From NCBI RefSeq assembly GCF_020252405.1, contig NZ_JADCDA010000027.1, forward strand, positions 1 to 36,844: a stretch of 36,844 nt of DNA, written 5' to 3'. The position numbers were made by a program, and so were the translations under genes. The notes beneath the pieces are model-generated. The model saw only the letters and a program-made list of their open reading frames with translations, did no database searches and was not told where the DNA came from. The stretch is from Aestuariivirga sp. GTDB taxonomy: Bacteria > Pseudomonadota > Alphaproteobacteria > Rhizobiales > Aestuariivirgaceae. Below are positions 1-10,762 of the stretch, one piece after another. How positions within the stretch are numbered: position 1 is the stretch's first letter; the number at the start of each line of letters is the position of its first letter.

Positions 1-258
1 GAGGCGAATCGCATATGGCGGCGGCGTGTCTTGTGCCATGTCAATTTTCCCTTCTCCCGTCGCGGTACGCGATGGGAGAAGGTGGCCGGCAGGCCGGATG
101 AGGGCTTCTTTCCGCATCGGAATCTGTGGACAAAGGCCCTCATCCGCCCTTCGGGCACCTTCTCCCATCCTTCGGACGGGAGAAGGGAACCCATATGCGA
201 TAGCCCTGCCCACAAGGGGGAGGGAAAAGACCCCGATTCTGCATGACCGCCCGCCGCT
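1..258. repeat. Dispersed repeat with hairpins, 3' of secA; first copy of the window's terminal repeat
   Basis: Positions 1-137 recur at 36708-36844 with a single mismatch (G at 89, A at 36796). Two hairpins with the same arms are visible: CCTTCTCCC 50-58 with GGGAGAAGG 74-82, and CCTTCTCCC 158-166 with GGGAGAAGG 178-186. The part next to the secA stop (about 216-262) is also found inverted at about 36653-36700. No gene is supported here. The hairpins lie just downstream of secA and might end its transcript, but they have no U-tract, so this is inference. Similar CTCCC/GGGAG hairpins occur at 24510-24665, so the family is dispersed. Confidence 0.8.
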
Positions 259-2991
<2,733 letters not shown>

Positions 2992-3045
2992 TTATTCTGA
3001 TCCTTCATGAGGGGCCTTCCGCCCCCGGGTCGAGCCGCTTTCTAG

Positions 3046-3079
3046 AGCAGGTTTCGGTTCAGTGGAATCGAAACCTGCT
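3046..3079. repeat. Palindromic element between secA and the isomerase gene
   Basis: Perfect 11-base arms AGCAGGTTTCG (3046-3056) and CGAAACCTGCT (3069-3079) enclose a 12-base loop. Elements of this look, an AGCAGG...CCTGCT hairpin, are frequent intergenic repeats in Hyphomicrobiales. The whole 448-base gap 2992-3439 between the divergent genes must also carry the two promoters, but I could not place convincing -35/-10 boxes, and I see no gene in it. Confidence 0.6.
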
Positions 3080-3439
3080 TCATCTCTTTATCTGTCCGTC
3101 CGGTCGCATTTTCGACGGTCAACCGGTGTTCTCTTGACCTGAAAATGGTTTAGTCAAGTTGCCGGGCCGGAGCAATGCGCCGCCGCCGGGAAAATCGCGC
3201 CGCCCGGCAAATGGCGCCAAGCCTCCGCAATTTCAATCTGTTGCATTGGCGCAACAGGGGCTTCATCTGTGGCCCGCCCACTTGCCAGCATCCGGCAACG
3301 CGACCAATGTGCGTGCGAATTGTGACGGGCCTGGACGGAACGGCGCGGGGGCTTATTCTTGCCTTCTTTGAGGAACAAGGAGCAGCGCCCGGCCCATGGC
3401 ATCCGGGGTGGTCGATGGCCTCTTGCACGGTGGACTTGA

Positions 3440-4450
3440 ATGTCTTTTTCGCGAAATTTTCTCACCTCTTGCGCGGCAGCCGCGCTGCTTGGTCTTGCCC
3501 TTGCCATGCCCGCCCGGGCGCAGGAGGACGCGGCGCCGAAGGAGGACAAGGTCATTGCCATCGTCAACGGCCATGAGATCCGGGTGTCGGAAGTTCAGAT
3601 GGCGACCGACGACATCATCGGCCAGCTGCCGGACATGCCGCCGAAGCTGCGCTATCCATTCGTGGTGGAATATCTGATCGAGCGCCACCTGCTCGCCCAG
3701 TATGCCGTGCAGGAAGGCATTGCGGAGACCGAGGAATACAAGCGCCGCCTCGCCCTCTACCAGGCCAAGGCGCTGCGCGACGCCTATTTCTTCCAGAAGA
3801 TCCGCCCGATGGTGACGGAGGAGATGATCCGCAAATCCTATGACGAGGAGGCCGCCAAGCTGCAGCAGACGGAGCGGGTGCGCGCCCGCATGATCCTGGT
3901 GGCCAGCGAGAAGGAAGCCCAGGACATCGAGAAGATGCTGGCCGACGGCCAGAAGTTCGAGGACCTCGCGCAGAAATACAGCCTTGACGGTTCGAAGGAT
4001 TATGGCGGCGACCTCGGCTATTTCACCGCCGCCGAAATGGTGCCGGAATTCTCCAAGGCCACCTTCGCGCTCAAGGTGGGCGAAACCTCGCAGCCGGTGA
4101 AGACCGATTTCGGCTGGCACATCATCCGCCTCGAGGACAGGAAGCAGGGCGCCGCCCAGCCCTATGACCAGGTGAAGCAGGCCATCCGCAATGTGCTGCT
4201 GCGCCAGAAGGTCGGCGAGGTCATGTCCAGGATCCGCGAGAAATCCAAGGTCGAAATCCTCGACGAGGATCTGAAGAAATATGCCGAGGAGGCCGCCAAG
4301 GCCGCCAAGAACTTCCAGGAGAACAAGCCGGCGCTGGACGAGTCCGGCGGGGCGGCGCCCGCCGCGGGCGGCGATGCCATGGGCGGTGACAATGCCGCGG
4401 GCGATGCCGGTTCCGGCAAGGGCGACCTGCAGATTCAGGCTCCGCAATGA
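3440..4450 (+). CDS. Secreted peptidyl-prolyl cis-trans isomerase, parvulin (PpiC/SurA) family
   Basis: A periplasmic foldase that isomerises prolyl bonds in exported proteins. The N-terminus is a signal peptide (charged SFSR, hydrophobic core, cut near AMPARA/QED at residue 27). Residues about 30-145 form a helical SurA-like chaperone region; residues about 147-240 are a rotamase domain with the family's GGDLGYF and TDFGWHIIRLE signatures. The last 50 residues are Gly/Ala-rich and probably disordered. At 336 residues it is the usual size for rhizobial PpiC-like proteins. The start was chosen because the signal peptide begins there; the ribosome-binding site is weak. Its neighbour argJ follows after 40 bases, so co-transcription is possible. 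Substrates cannot be inferred from sequence. Confidence 0.93.
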   Translation: MSFSRNFLTSCAAAALLGLALAMPARAQEDAAPKEDKVIAIVNGHEIRVSEVQMATDDIIGQLPDMPPKLRYPFVVEYLIERHLLAQYAVQEGIAETEEYKRRLALYQAKALRDAYFFQKIRPMVTEEMIRKSYDEEAAKLQQTERVRARMILVASEKEAQDIEKMLADGQKFEDLAQKYSLDGSKDYGGDLGYFTAAEMVPEFSKATFALKVGETSQPVKTDFGWHIIRLEDRKQGAAQPYDQVKQAIRNVLLRQKVGEVMSRIREKSKVEILDEDLKKYAEEAAKAAKNFQENKPALDESGGAAPAAGGDAMGGDNAAGDAGSGKGDLQIQAPQ

Positions 4451-4490
4451 GTGACGTCAGCCAATCCACGCCTGTCTGAGGGGGCTCTTC

Positions 4491-5798
4491 ATGGCGAAGC
4501 AAGGGGCGAATCAGGGCGCGAATCACGTGGTGCGGCAGGGGGCGCGGCAGGGGGCGCGGCAGGGGGCACACCAGGCGTCCCCACTGGCGCCGGCGGCCTT
4601 TCCGGATCTGCCGCCCATCGCCGGCGTGAGGCTGGCCGCGGCCGAAACCGGCATACGTTATAAAAACCGGCCTGATGTGCTGCTGGCTGTCCTGGAACCG
4701 GGTGCCACCGTGGCGGGCTGCTTCACCCGGTCCAAGTCGCGCTCGGCGCCGGTTGATTGGTGCGTGCACAGCCTCGCGGGCGGCTCCGCGCGCGCCGTGC
4801 TCATCAATGCCGGCAATGCCAATGCCTTCACCGGCAAAGCGGGTGTGGCCACCGTCACGGCGGTGGCCAGGGCCGCGGCGAAGCAGTTTGGCTGCAAGCC
4901 GCGCGAAATCTTCCAGGCCTCGACCGGCGTCATCGGCGAGCCGCTGGACCCAGGCTTCATCGTCAACGCCCTGCCGAAGCTCGCCGAAGCGGCGGAGCCC
5001 GGCGCCTGGGCCATGGCCGCCAGGGCCATCATGACCACCGACACCTTCCCCAAGGCGGCCACCGCCAGATTGAAGCTCGGCGGCAAGACCGTCACCATCA
5101 ACGGCATCGCCAAAGGCTCGGGCATGATCGCGCCGGACATGGCGACCATGCTGGTCTTTCTCTTCACCGATGCGGCGGTCCCCTCCGGGGCGCTGCAGAA
5201 GCTGCTGTCGAAGGCAGTGGACAAGAGCTTCAACTGCATCACTGTCGACGGCGACACATCGACGTCGGACACCGTGCTGCTCTTCGCCACCGGCCAGGCG
5301 GGCAATTCCGCCAGGGGCCTCAAGGCCGGCGATAAGGAACTCAAGGCCTTCGCCGCGGCGCTTGACGGTTTGTGCATGGATCTCGCCCATCAGGTGGCGA
5401 AGGACGGCGAGGGTGCGGAGAAGTTCATCGAGATCGCCATCACCGGGGCCCAGTCCGGCAAGGCCGCCCGCAGGATCGCCATGTCGATCGCCAATTCGCC
5501 GCTGGTGAAGACGGCGGTGGCGGGCGAGGACGCCAATTGGGGCCGCGTCGTCATGGCCATCGGCAAGGCCGGCGAGAAGGCCATCCGCGACAAGCTGAGG
5601 ATCAGGATCGGCGGCATCACCGTGGCGAAGAACGGCATGCGCGACCCCGCCTACAAGGAGGCGGAGATCATGCCGCACATGAAGGGCCGCCACATCGTGA
5701 TCGAGGCGGATGTGGGGGTGGCCAAGGGCAAGGCCAGGGTGTGGACCTGCGATCTCACCCACCGCTACATCGACATCAACGGCTCCTATCGCAGCTGA
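4491..5798 (+). CDS. argJ: Bifunctional ornithine acetyltransferase / N-acetylglutamate synthase ArgJ
   Basis: ArgJ moves the acetyl group from N-acetylornithine to glutamate, recycling it in arginine synthesis; many versions also make N-acetylglutamate from acetyl-CoA. The precursor cuts itself at the Ala-Thr bond in the motif [13 protein letters not shown] (Ala218/Thr219 here), and the new N-terminal Thr is the nucleophile. The protein ends [13 protein letters not shown], as ArgJ does. A GAGGGG site lies just upstream of the chosen ATG. Oddity: the first 35 residues are a low-complexity Gln/Gly/Ala extension partly built from three 12-base tandem repeats (4532-4567). The mutT start follows two bases after the stop, suggesting one transcript. 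Confidence 0.97.
   Translation: MAKQGANQGANHVVRQGARQGARQGAHQASPLAPAAFPDLPPIAGVRLAAAETGIRYKNRPDVLLAVLEPGATVAGCFTRSKSRSAPVDWCVHSLAGGSARAVLINAGNANAFTGKAGVATVTAVARAAAKQFGCKPREIFQASTGVIGEPLDPGFIVNALPKLAEAAEPGAWAMAARAIMTTDTFPKAATARLKLGGKTVTINGIAKGSGMIAPDMATMLVFLFTDAAVPSGALQKLLSKAVDKSFNCITVDGDTSTSDTVLLFATGQAGNSARGLKAGDKELKAFAAALDGLCMDLAHQVAKDGEGAEKFIEIAITGAQSGKAARRIAMSIANSPLVKTAVAGEDANWGRVVMAIGKAGEKAIRDKLRIRIGGITVAKNGMRDPAYKEAEIMPHMKGRHIVIEADVGVAKGKARVWTCDLTHRYIDINGSYRS
4532..4567 (+). repeat. 12-base tandem repeat inside the argJ 5' end
   Basis: Three perfect copies of GCGGCAGGGGGC (4532-4543, 4544-4555, 4556-4567) encode an RQGA-type repeat in the N-terminal tail of ArgJ, outside the conserved fold. 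Such units can change number by slippage without breaking the frame because 12 is a multiple of three. Confidence 0.85.
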
Positions 5799-5800
5799 CC

Positions 5801-6199
5801 ATGAAGATCGTCCTCGTCGCCGCCGTGGCGCTGGTCGACAGGGACGGCCGCGTGCTGCTGTCGCAGCGCCCGATGGACAAGCAGCTCGGCGGCCTGTGGG
5901 AATTTCCCGGCGGCAAGGTTGAGGCGGGCGAGCGCCCCGAAACCGCATTGATCCGTGAACTGAAGGAAGAGCTCGGCATCGACGTGGCCGAATCCTGCCT
6001 GGCACCCCTGACCTTCGCCAGCCACGCCTATGAGGATTTCCACCTGCTCATGCCGCTCTATGTCTGCCGCCGCTGGCAAGGGCAGGCGGTGGGGGCGGAG
6101 GGCCAGGCGCTGGCCTGGGTGAGGCCGCGGACGTTGAAGGACTATCCCATGCCACCGGCGGACGTGCCGCTGATCCCGCATCTGGTGGATTTGCTGTAG
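5801..6199 (+). CDS. mutT: 8-oxo-dGTP diphosphatase MutT-like Nudix hydrolase
   Basis: A 132-residue Nudix protein. The Nudix box GX5EX7REUXEEXGU is complete at residues 38-60 (key Gly38, Glu44, Arg52-Glu53, Glu56-Glu57, Gly59). The short size and the QLGGLWEFPGG approach to the box match MutT, which hydrolyses oxidised dGTP to stop A:T to C:G mutations. The ATG at 5801 lies two bases after the argJ stop, and mutT follows argJ in many alphaproteobacteria. An open frame continues upstream through argJ, but the conserved fold begins here. The substrate is inferred from family; other Nudix substrates are possible. Confidence 0.9.
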   Translation: MKIVLVAAVALVDRDGRVLLSQRPMDKQLGGLWEFPGGKVEAGERPETALIRELKEELGIDVAESCLAPLTFASHAYEDFHLLMPLYVCRRWQGQAVGAEGQALAWVRPRTLKDYPMPPADVPLIPHLVDLL

Positions 6200-6328
6200 C
6201 AGCCTGTGACCGGCCGGTGAAATTCCTGACCTTCACCTTCGCCGGGCCTGACCCGGCGATCCTTTTGGCGGCGGCGGAAAAGGATGCCCCGGTCAAGCCG
6301 GGGCAAGGTGAATTTCAGTTTTGGCGTC

Positions 6329-7168
6329 CTAGAGTTTCTTCTCTTCCACCCTCAGCGCATCGGCGAGCCTTGCCCTGGCGCTTCCCGGCTTCAGCGGCTG
6401 CTGCTGGCTTTCATGCGGGGCCCAGCCGGTGAGCCAGGCCACTTCCACCGTGGCGCGCACGCGGCCGTCGGGGTCGGCGAAATTCCGCTGATAGTGGTTG
6501 ACGGCGGCCCCCATCAGCCGCCGGCTGACGGGCCTGCGCGAGCGGCCCACGAGATTGTTGGACAAGCCCAGCGCGCGGATGTCGTGGATCAGCGCAATCG
6601 CGTCGGCATGGCGCACCATGGTGCGGTCGAGGTCGGCAACAGGCAGTGACAGTCCGGCGCGCTGCAGCAGGGCCCCCAGTTCGCGCACGTCGATCATCGG
6701 CGCCACGCGCGGGGAAACGCCGCCCGACAGCGATGCCTCGGCGGCAAGCCACGACTGGCGCAGTTCGGTGAGCGTATCGCCCGCGAAAAGGCAGGCGAGC
6801 AGCAGCCCGTCGGGCCTCAGCGCGCGGCGCATCTGGATCAGCGCGCCCGGCACGTCGTTGAAGGTCTGGAGGTCGAGCACGCTGAACACGGCGTCATAGC
6901 GCGTTTCGGGAAGTTCGAGATGATCGCCAGCCGAAGGGCCGCGCGTTTCCACCTCCGTCACCTGACCACCCTGCTTCAGCCGCGCCGCGATGGCGCCGGG
7001 CTCAGCCGCGATCAGCAGAACGCGGCCGAAGCGGCGGTTGACGAAGGCGAGGCGCTCCGCGAGTTCCTCCGCGATGGTGCGCGTCAGGATATTGGGCTCG
7101 CCCGCGCGCTTGCGTGCGGCGCGCGCGGCGCTGAGCGCGCGGTCGAAGAGGGGCGGAGCCCCCGTCAT
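6329..7168 (-). CDS. SAM-dependent class I methyltransferase (BioC/NDUFAF5-like)
   Basis: A 279-residue protein. After an N-terminal helix (PPLFDRALSAARAARK) comes a Rossmann-type SAM fold: motif I is the LLIAAEPGAIAARL strand-loop, which lacks the classic GxGxG; the following YDAVFSVLDLQTFNDVPG and RRALRPDGLLLACLFAGDTL are motif II/III-like. The pattern resembles the alphaproteobacterial relatives of mitochondrial NDUFAF5, a complex I assembly factor that hydroxylates or modifies an arginine of a subunit; BioC-type malonyl-ACP methyltransferases are the other relatives. It is divergent from comF across 144 bases, the usual neighbour in this order. The true reaction cannot be settled by sequence alone. 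Confidence 0.8.
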   Translation of the reverse strand: MTGAPPLFDRALSAARAARKRAGEPNILTRTIAEELAERLAFVNRRFGRVLLIAAEPGAIAARLKQGGQVTEVETRGPSAGDHLELPETRYDAVFSVLDLQTFNDVPGALIQMRRALRPDGLLLACLFAGDTLTELRQSWLAAEASLSGGVSPRVAPMIDVRELGALLQRAGLSLPVADLDRTMVRHADAIALIHDIRALGLSNNLVGRSRRPVSRRLMGAAVNHYQRNFADPDGRVRATVEVAWLTGWAPHESQQQPLKPGSARARLADALRVEEKKL

Positions 7169-7312
7169 CAGCCCAGGATCTCGCGGCGGATGAGATCACA
7201 GGTGGCGCGGGAAAAGGACATCGGGCAAGGCTCCGGCTGCGGGGTGGCGCCGCTGATAGACCAATCGCGCAAGGGAATCCACGGTTCCCGCAGGCTGTGT
7301 TAACGTTGCGGC

Positions 7313-8074
7313 ATGGAAACCGTCCTGTCAGGTCTTCCGGCCCGCATCTGGCGCGGCTTCGTCGATTTGGTGACGCCCAGCCTGTGCCTGTCCTGCGGCA
7401 CGCCGGTCGGCGAGGCGGCCAGCCTCTGCGTTGTCTGCTGGGGCAGGCTGAAACTGCTCGAGGAGCCGGTCTGCGACGCGCTGGGCACCCCCTTCGCCTA
7501 TGACCAGGGCGAGGGTGCGCTGTCCGGCGCGGCGCTCTCCGATCCGCCCGCCTGGGACCGGGCGCGGGCAGCCGTGCTGTTCGAGGAGGAGGCGGCAAAA
7601 CTCGTCCATGCGCTGAAGTACCGGGACAGGCCGGAGGCGGGCCTGCTCATGGCCCGCATGATGGCGCGGGCGGGGCGCAGGCTGCTTGCGCAGGCCGACG
7701 TGATCCTGCCCGTGCCGCTGCATGTCTTCCGCCTGTGGCTGCGGCGCTTCAATCAGTCCGCCCTGCTGGCGCAGCGCATCTCCCGCCTCTCCGGAACGCC
7801 ATGGCGGCATGATGTGCTGATCCGTGCCCGGTCCACCCGCGCCCAGGTGGGGCTTGACCAGGGGGCGCGGCGCAGGAACGTGCGCAATGCCTTCACGGTC
7901 AGGCCCGGGCGCCTGGCCGAGGTGGCGGGCAGGTCCGTGCTGCTGGTCGACGACGTGCGCACCACGGGTGCGACGGCGGAGGCCTGTGCGCTGGCGCTGA
8001 AGAAGGCGGGCGCGGCGCGGGTGGAGCTGCTTACCTTCGCCCTTGTCCAGTTTCCGGCAAAGCCTCATATTTGA
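7313..8074 (+). CDS. comF: ComF family phosphoribosyltransferase-like protein
   Basis: 253 residues. An N-terminal zinc ribbon has Cys25/Cys28 and Cys39/Cys42. The C-terminal half is a type I phosphoribosyltransferase fold whose PRPP loop reads VLLVDDVRTTGAT (209-221). ComF in competent bacteria helps the PriA/ComFA step of single-strand DNA uptake; in non-competent bacteria (GntX-like) the role is unclear. No other competence gene is in this window. The grxC start comes seven bases after the stop, so comF, grxC, the nitrilase gene and the DUF1178 gene likely form one operon. Confidence 0.9.
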   Translation: METVLSGLPARIWRGFVDLVTPSLCLSCGTPVGEAASLCVVCWGRLKLLEEPVCDALGTPFAYDQGEGALSGAALSDPPAWDRARAAVLFEEEAAKLVHALKYRDRPEAGLLMARMMARAGRRLLAQADVILPVPLHVFRLWLRRFNQSALLAQRISRLSGTPWRHDVLIRARSTRAQVGLDQGARRRNVRNAFTVRPGRLAEVAGRSVLLVDDVRTTGATAEACALALKKAGAARVELLTFALVQFPAKPHI

Positions 8075-8080
8075 TCCGCC

Positions 8081-8338
8081 ATGCAGAAAGTCACGATCTA
8101 CACCACGCCCCATTGCCCCTATTGCCACGCCGCCAAGGCGCTGCTGAAGAAGAAGGGTGTCGTCTTCGAGGAAATCGACGTGCAGGACCGCGCCTTGCGC
8201 CAGCAGATGATGCTACGCGCCAACGGCCGCCACACCGTGCCGCAGATCTTCATCGGCGAGACCCATGCCGGCGGCTCCGACGACATCCATGAACTTGACC
8301 GGCGCGGCCAGCTGGACCCGCTGCTGAACGCCCGGTGA
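8081..8338 (+). CDS. grxC: Glutaredoxin 3
   Basis: A complete 85-residue class I glutaredoxin. The dithiol active site CPYC is at residues 12-15, the cis-proline TVPQIFI loop is near residue 53, and the GGSDD glutathione-binding motif follows. It reduces protein and small-molecule disulfides or glutathione mixed disulfides with electrons from glutathione in the cytoplasm. It sits in a tight plus-strand cluster between comF and a nitrilase-family gene; this order is common in Hyphomicrobiales. Confidence 0.96.
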   Translation: MQKVTIYTTPHCPYCHAAKALLKKKGVVFEEIDVQDRALRQQMMLRANGRHTVPQIFIGETHAGGSDDIHELDRRGQLDPLLNAR

Positions 8339-8348
8339 CCCTGGCCCC

Positions 8349-9194
8349 GTGATCCGCGCCGCCCTCATCCAGTTGCGCTCGGGCGCCGCCATGACCCGCA
8401 ACGTGGCGGAGGCTTCTGCCCTCATTCGCGAGGCGGTGGGGCGGGGCGCCAGCTTCGTCTCGACCCCCGAAATGACCAATATCATCGAGCCAGACCGCGC
8501 GCGCCTCAGGTCGCTCGCACGCGCGGAGGCGGAGGATGCGGGCGTGTCGGCCTTTTCGGAGCTGGCGCGGGAGCTGGGCTTGTGGCTCAATATCGGCTCG
8601 CTGGCCCTGAAGGGGCCGGGTGATAAGCTTCTCAACCGCTCCCTCCTGTTTGCGCCGGACGGGTCGATCGCCGCGCGCTATGACAAGATACACCTCTTCG
8701 ACGCCGATCTGCCCTCGGGCGAGAGCCTTCGCGAGTCCCATGCCTATGACGCCGGCAGGAACGCGGTGCTGGTGGAGACGCCGCTCGGCGCCATCGGCCT
8801 CACGATCTGCTATGATGTGCGATTTCCCCATCTCTACCGCGCGCTCGCCCAGGCGGGGGCGAAGCTGTTCACCGTGCCGTCCGCCTTCACCGTGCCGACG
8901 GGCCAGGCGCATTGGCATGTGCTGCTCCGCGCCCGCGCCATCGAGACGGGAAGTTTCGTTCTGGCGGCGGCGCAGGGGGGCAGGCACCCGTCGGGGCGCG
9001 AGACCTATGGCCACTCGCTCATCGTCTCGCCCTGGGGCGAGGTGCTGGCGGAGGCGGGCAGCGAGCCCGGCATTGTCATGGCCGATCTGGAGCCCGCGCA
9101 GGCGGACCTCGCGCGGGCCCGTATCCCGGCGCTTGAGCATGACCGGGCGATTGGCTTAACGGTCTTGAAACCCGGCTGCGTGATCGTTACCTGA
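8349..9194 (+). CDS. Carbon-nitrogen hydrolase (nitrilase superfamily, Nit1/Nit2-like)
   Basis: 281 residues, GTG start ten bases after grxC. The nitrilase catalytic triad is visible: Glu41 (STPEMTN), Lys113 (RYDKIHLFD) and Cys154 (LTICYDVRFP). The branch with the RYDKIHLFD and CYDVRFP wording contains Nit1-type deaminated-glutathione amidases and Nit2-type omega-amidases. Beside a glutaredoxin gene, repair of deaminated glutathione is an attractive role, but this is inference. No strong ribosome-binding site is seen before the GTG; the next Met would remove the first beta strand, so the GTG is preferred. Confidence 0.88.
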   Translation: MIRAALIQLRSGAAMTRNVAEASALIREAVGRGASFVSTPEMTNIIEPDRARLRSLARAEAEDAGVSAFSELARELGLWLNIGSLALKGPGDKLLNRSLLFAPDGSIAARYDKIHLFDADLPSGESLRESHAYDAGRNAVLVETPLGAIGLTICYDVRFPHLYRALAQAGAKLFTVPSAFTVPTGQAHWHVLLRARAIETGSFVLAAAQGGRHPSGRETYGHSLIVSPWGEVLAEAGSEPGIVMADLEPAQADLARARIPALEHDRAIGLTVLKPGCVIVT

Positions 9195-9199
9195 CCGCC

Positions 9200-9637
9200 A
9201 TGATGCACTATGACCTCATATGCGAGCAGGGCCATGCCTTCGACGGCTGGTTCCGCGACAGCGCCGCCTATGACGAGCAGGCGGCCAGCGGCCTCGTGGC
9301 TTGCAGCCACTGCGGTTCGGCGAAGGTCGAGAAACGGCTGATGGCGCCCGGCATTCCGGCGAAGTCAAACCGCGGGAGCGGGCAGAAGATGGTCTCCGCC
9401 CCCGCCGATCCGCGGCTTGCCGAGCTCATGACCATGATGCGCGAGATGCGCCGCCACGTCCAGGAAAACGCCGAATATGTCGGCGACCGCTTCGCCGAGG
9501 AAGCCCGCAGAATTCACTATGAGGAGACCGGGCAGCGCGGCATCTATGGCAGCACCACGCCCGGCGAGGCCAGGGCGCTGATCGAGGAAGGCATTGCCGT
9601 ACACCCATTGCCGCGGCTGCCGGAGGACGGGAATTAA
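9200..9637 (+). CDS. DUF1178 family protein
   Basis: 145 residues. The start MHYDLICEQGHAFDGWF and the pair Cys35-x-x-Cys38 (ACSHCGSAKVEKRLMAP) form a zinc-ribbon-like head also involving Cys8 and possibly His12, as in FmdB-type regulators. The middle (HVQENAEYVGDRFAEEARRIHY) and GIYGSTTPGEARALIEEGI are typical of DUF1178, a conserved alpha/betaproteobacterial family without known function. It begins five bases after the nitrilase-family stop and closes this operon. Confidence 0.88.
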   Translation: MMHYDLICEQGHAFDGWFRDSAAYDEQAASGLVACSHCGSAKVEKRLMAPGIPAKSNRGSGQKMVSAPADPRLAELMTMMREMRRHVQENAEYVGDRFAEEARRIHYEETGQRGIYGSTTPGEARALIEEGIAVHPLPRLPEDGN

Positions 9638-9837
9638 TACCTGTAGTCCCGGCCCTCCGGGGCAGAGCGACCGTTCTGAGTGGCAAATTGCATTCGCCAA
9701 TTGCGCACAAGCGCCGCGTGCTCCCGCATTGAGACAGACGGGGCGTTTGTGGATGATGCCGGCAAGAAGCAACAGAAGCAGGAAATCCGTTCCGTCAGGT
9801 TGATTGCCCTCAGGGACGTATCGTCGACCATCGGCAA

Positions 9838-9943
9838 GCGCATGTTCCAATCCGGTGGACTCACCTGGCCGGAACATGCGCCGGATCAAAAGCTTGCGCA
9901 TGATTTTATCGCAAAAGCGGTTCCACTTTTGCGGATCATGCTC
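9838..9943. repeat. Palindromic REP-like element, copy 1
   Basis: Two neighbouring palindromic modules. The first has arms GCATGTTCC (9840-9848) and GGAACATGC (9871-9879); the second runs from about 9896 to 9943 with GCATGAT...ATCATGC ends and a core rich in GCAAAAG/CTTTTGC. The same modules occur at 12165-12210, 16101-16205 and 34321-34360. It abuts a gene remnant at 9964. Confidence 0.85.
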
Positions 9944-9963
9944 CGGCCAGCCGCTCGGCGCTT

Positions 9964-10132
9964 GAATGACTTCGTCGGCGTCGGCCTGCGCAAGGACGAC
10001 ACCGCGCTGAAGGACAGGCCCAACGCCGCCATCACCGCCATCACCGCCATTGCCAAGGTCGGCAAGTTCCACGACATCGCCAAGAACTATCCGCAGCTTG
10101 CGGGCAAAATGATGCTGACCTCCGGCGGGTGA
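9964..10132 (+). pseudogene. C-terminal remnant of an amino-acid ABC transporter solute-binding protein
   Basis: The frame ending at the TGA 10130-10132 reads FVGVGLRKDDTALKDRPNAA, then a run of ITAI, then GKFHDIAKNYPQL. This closely follows the C-terminal lobe of family-3 amino-acid binding proteins (VGLRKDDTALKxxFNAAI...G.Y.KI.KKYF). Nothing of the rest of the gene is upstream: the reading runs straight into the palindromic repeat at 9838-9943. Two changes look like decay: the usual aromatic in KxxFN is Pro, and a nine-base unit coding Ile-Thr-Ala is duplicated. I call it a remnant, not an active gene. The surrounding gap 9638-9963 holds no gene I can support. Confidence 0.65.
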
Positions 10133-10219
10133 CCGCGTCCGCGGCATGACGGGGCCGCGGGCCTTGCCGCGCGCCTTTTCGTCTGCGAGAAGGGCTGCAT
10201 GGGCTGGAGAGAGATCAAC

Positions 10220-10762
10220 ATGAACCGCCGCAAGCCGCGCCGCGACGTGGCGGTGGCGCCCATGACCGCGGGCGAGAGCCGCGATGCGGCGGTGCTGCGC
10301 AAGGCCGTGGCGGCGGCGCTGGCGGCGGCGGAACAGCAGCGTGCCGAAGGCGGGCGTTTCATGGCGGGCTACCTCGCGGGTTTTGCGCGGCGCGAGGCGC
10401 AGAAGCACGGGCTCGATGCGGAAGCCGATGGCGGCGCGGCGCTGCTCGCCGAACTTGGCGCGCAGGCGCCGGACGGGATCAAGGACGCTGTACAGGCGCT
10501 GCAACTGGGGCCGCGCGAGGTTCCGTCATCGCGTGCGGCGCTGGCGGCCGCCGATGCGCAGGCGGATGCGGGCTATCTGGTGGGCCACCTCGAGTCGCTT
10601 TGCGGCACGAAGAGGCTGCTGGCGGCGGGCGGCGATGTCGAGGCCTATCTCACCGTCTGCGACCACGCGGCGGACCGTTTGCAGACCCACCAGCCCACCG
10701 CAGCGCTGCGCTTCGACCCGGCGGAACGCGCGGTGGTGCGCGCCGCGCTCGTCAGGCTCTGA
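10220..10762 (+). CDS. Hypothetical protein, Ala-rich
   Basis: I do not recognise this 180-residue protein. It starts with a basic patch (NRRKPRRD), then is strongly helical and alanine-rich (about residues 25-100), with a later segment GYLVGHLESLCGTKRLLAAGGD. No signal peptide, membrane segment or catalytic motif is seen. The ATG at 10220 has a GGAGAGAG site just upstream; an earlier in-frame ATG at 10199 has none. Third-codon GC is high and even, as in neighbouring genes, which supports real coding. Its end overlaps that of the ribokinase gene on the other strand by 11 bases. The function is unknown. Confidence 0.7.
   Translation: MNRRKPRRDVAVAPMTAGESRDAAVLRKAVAAALAAAEQQRAEGGRFMAGYLAGFARREAQKHGLDAEADGGAALLAELGAQAPDGIKDAVQALQLGPREVPSSRAALAAADAQADAGYLVGHLESLCGTKRLLAAGGDVEAYLTVCDHAADRLQTHQPTAALRFDPAERAVVRAALVRL

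Noticed and set aside
7313..8074. Competence (DNA uptake) locus
   Set aside because: comF alone does not show competence; no ComEA, ComEC or pilus genes are in the window.
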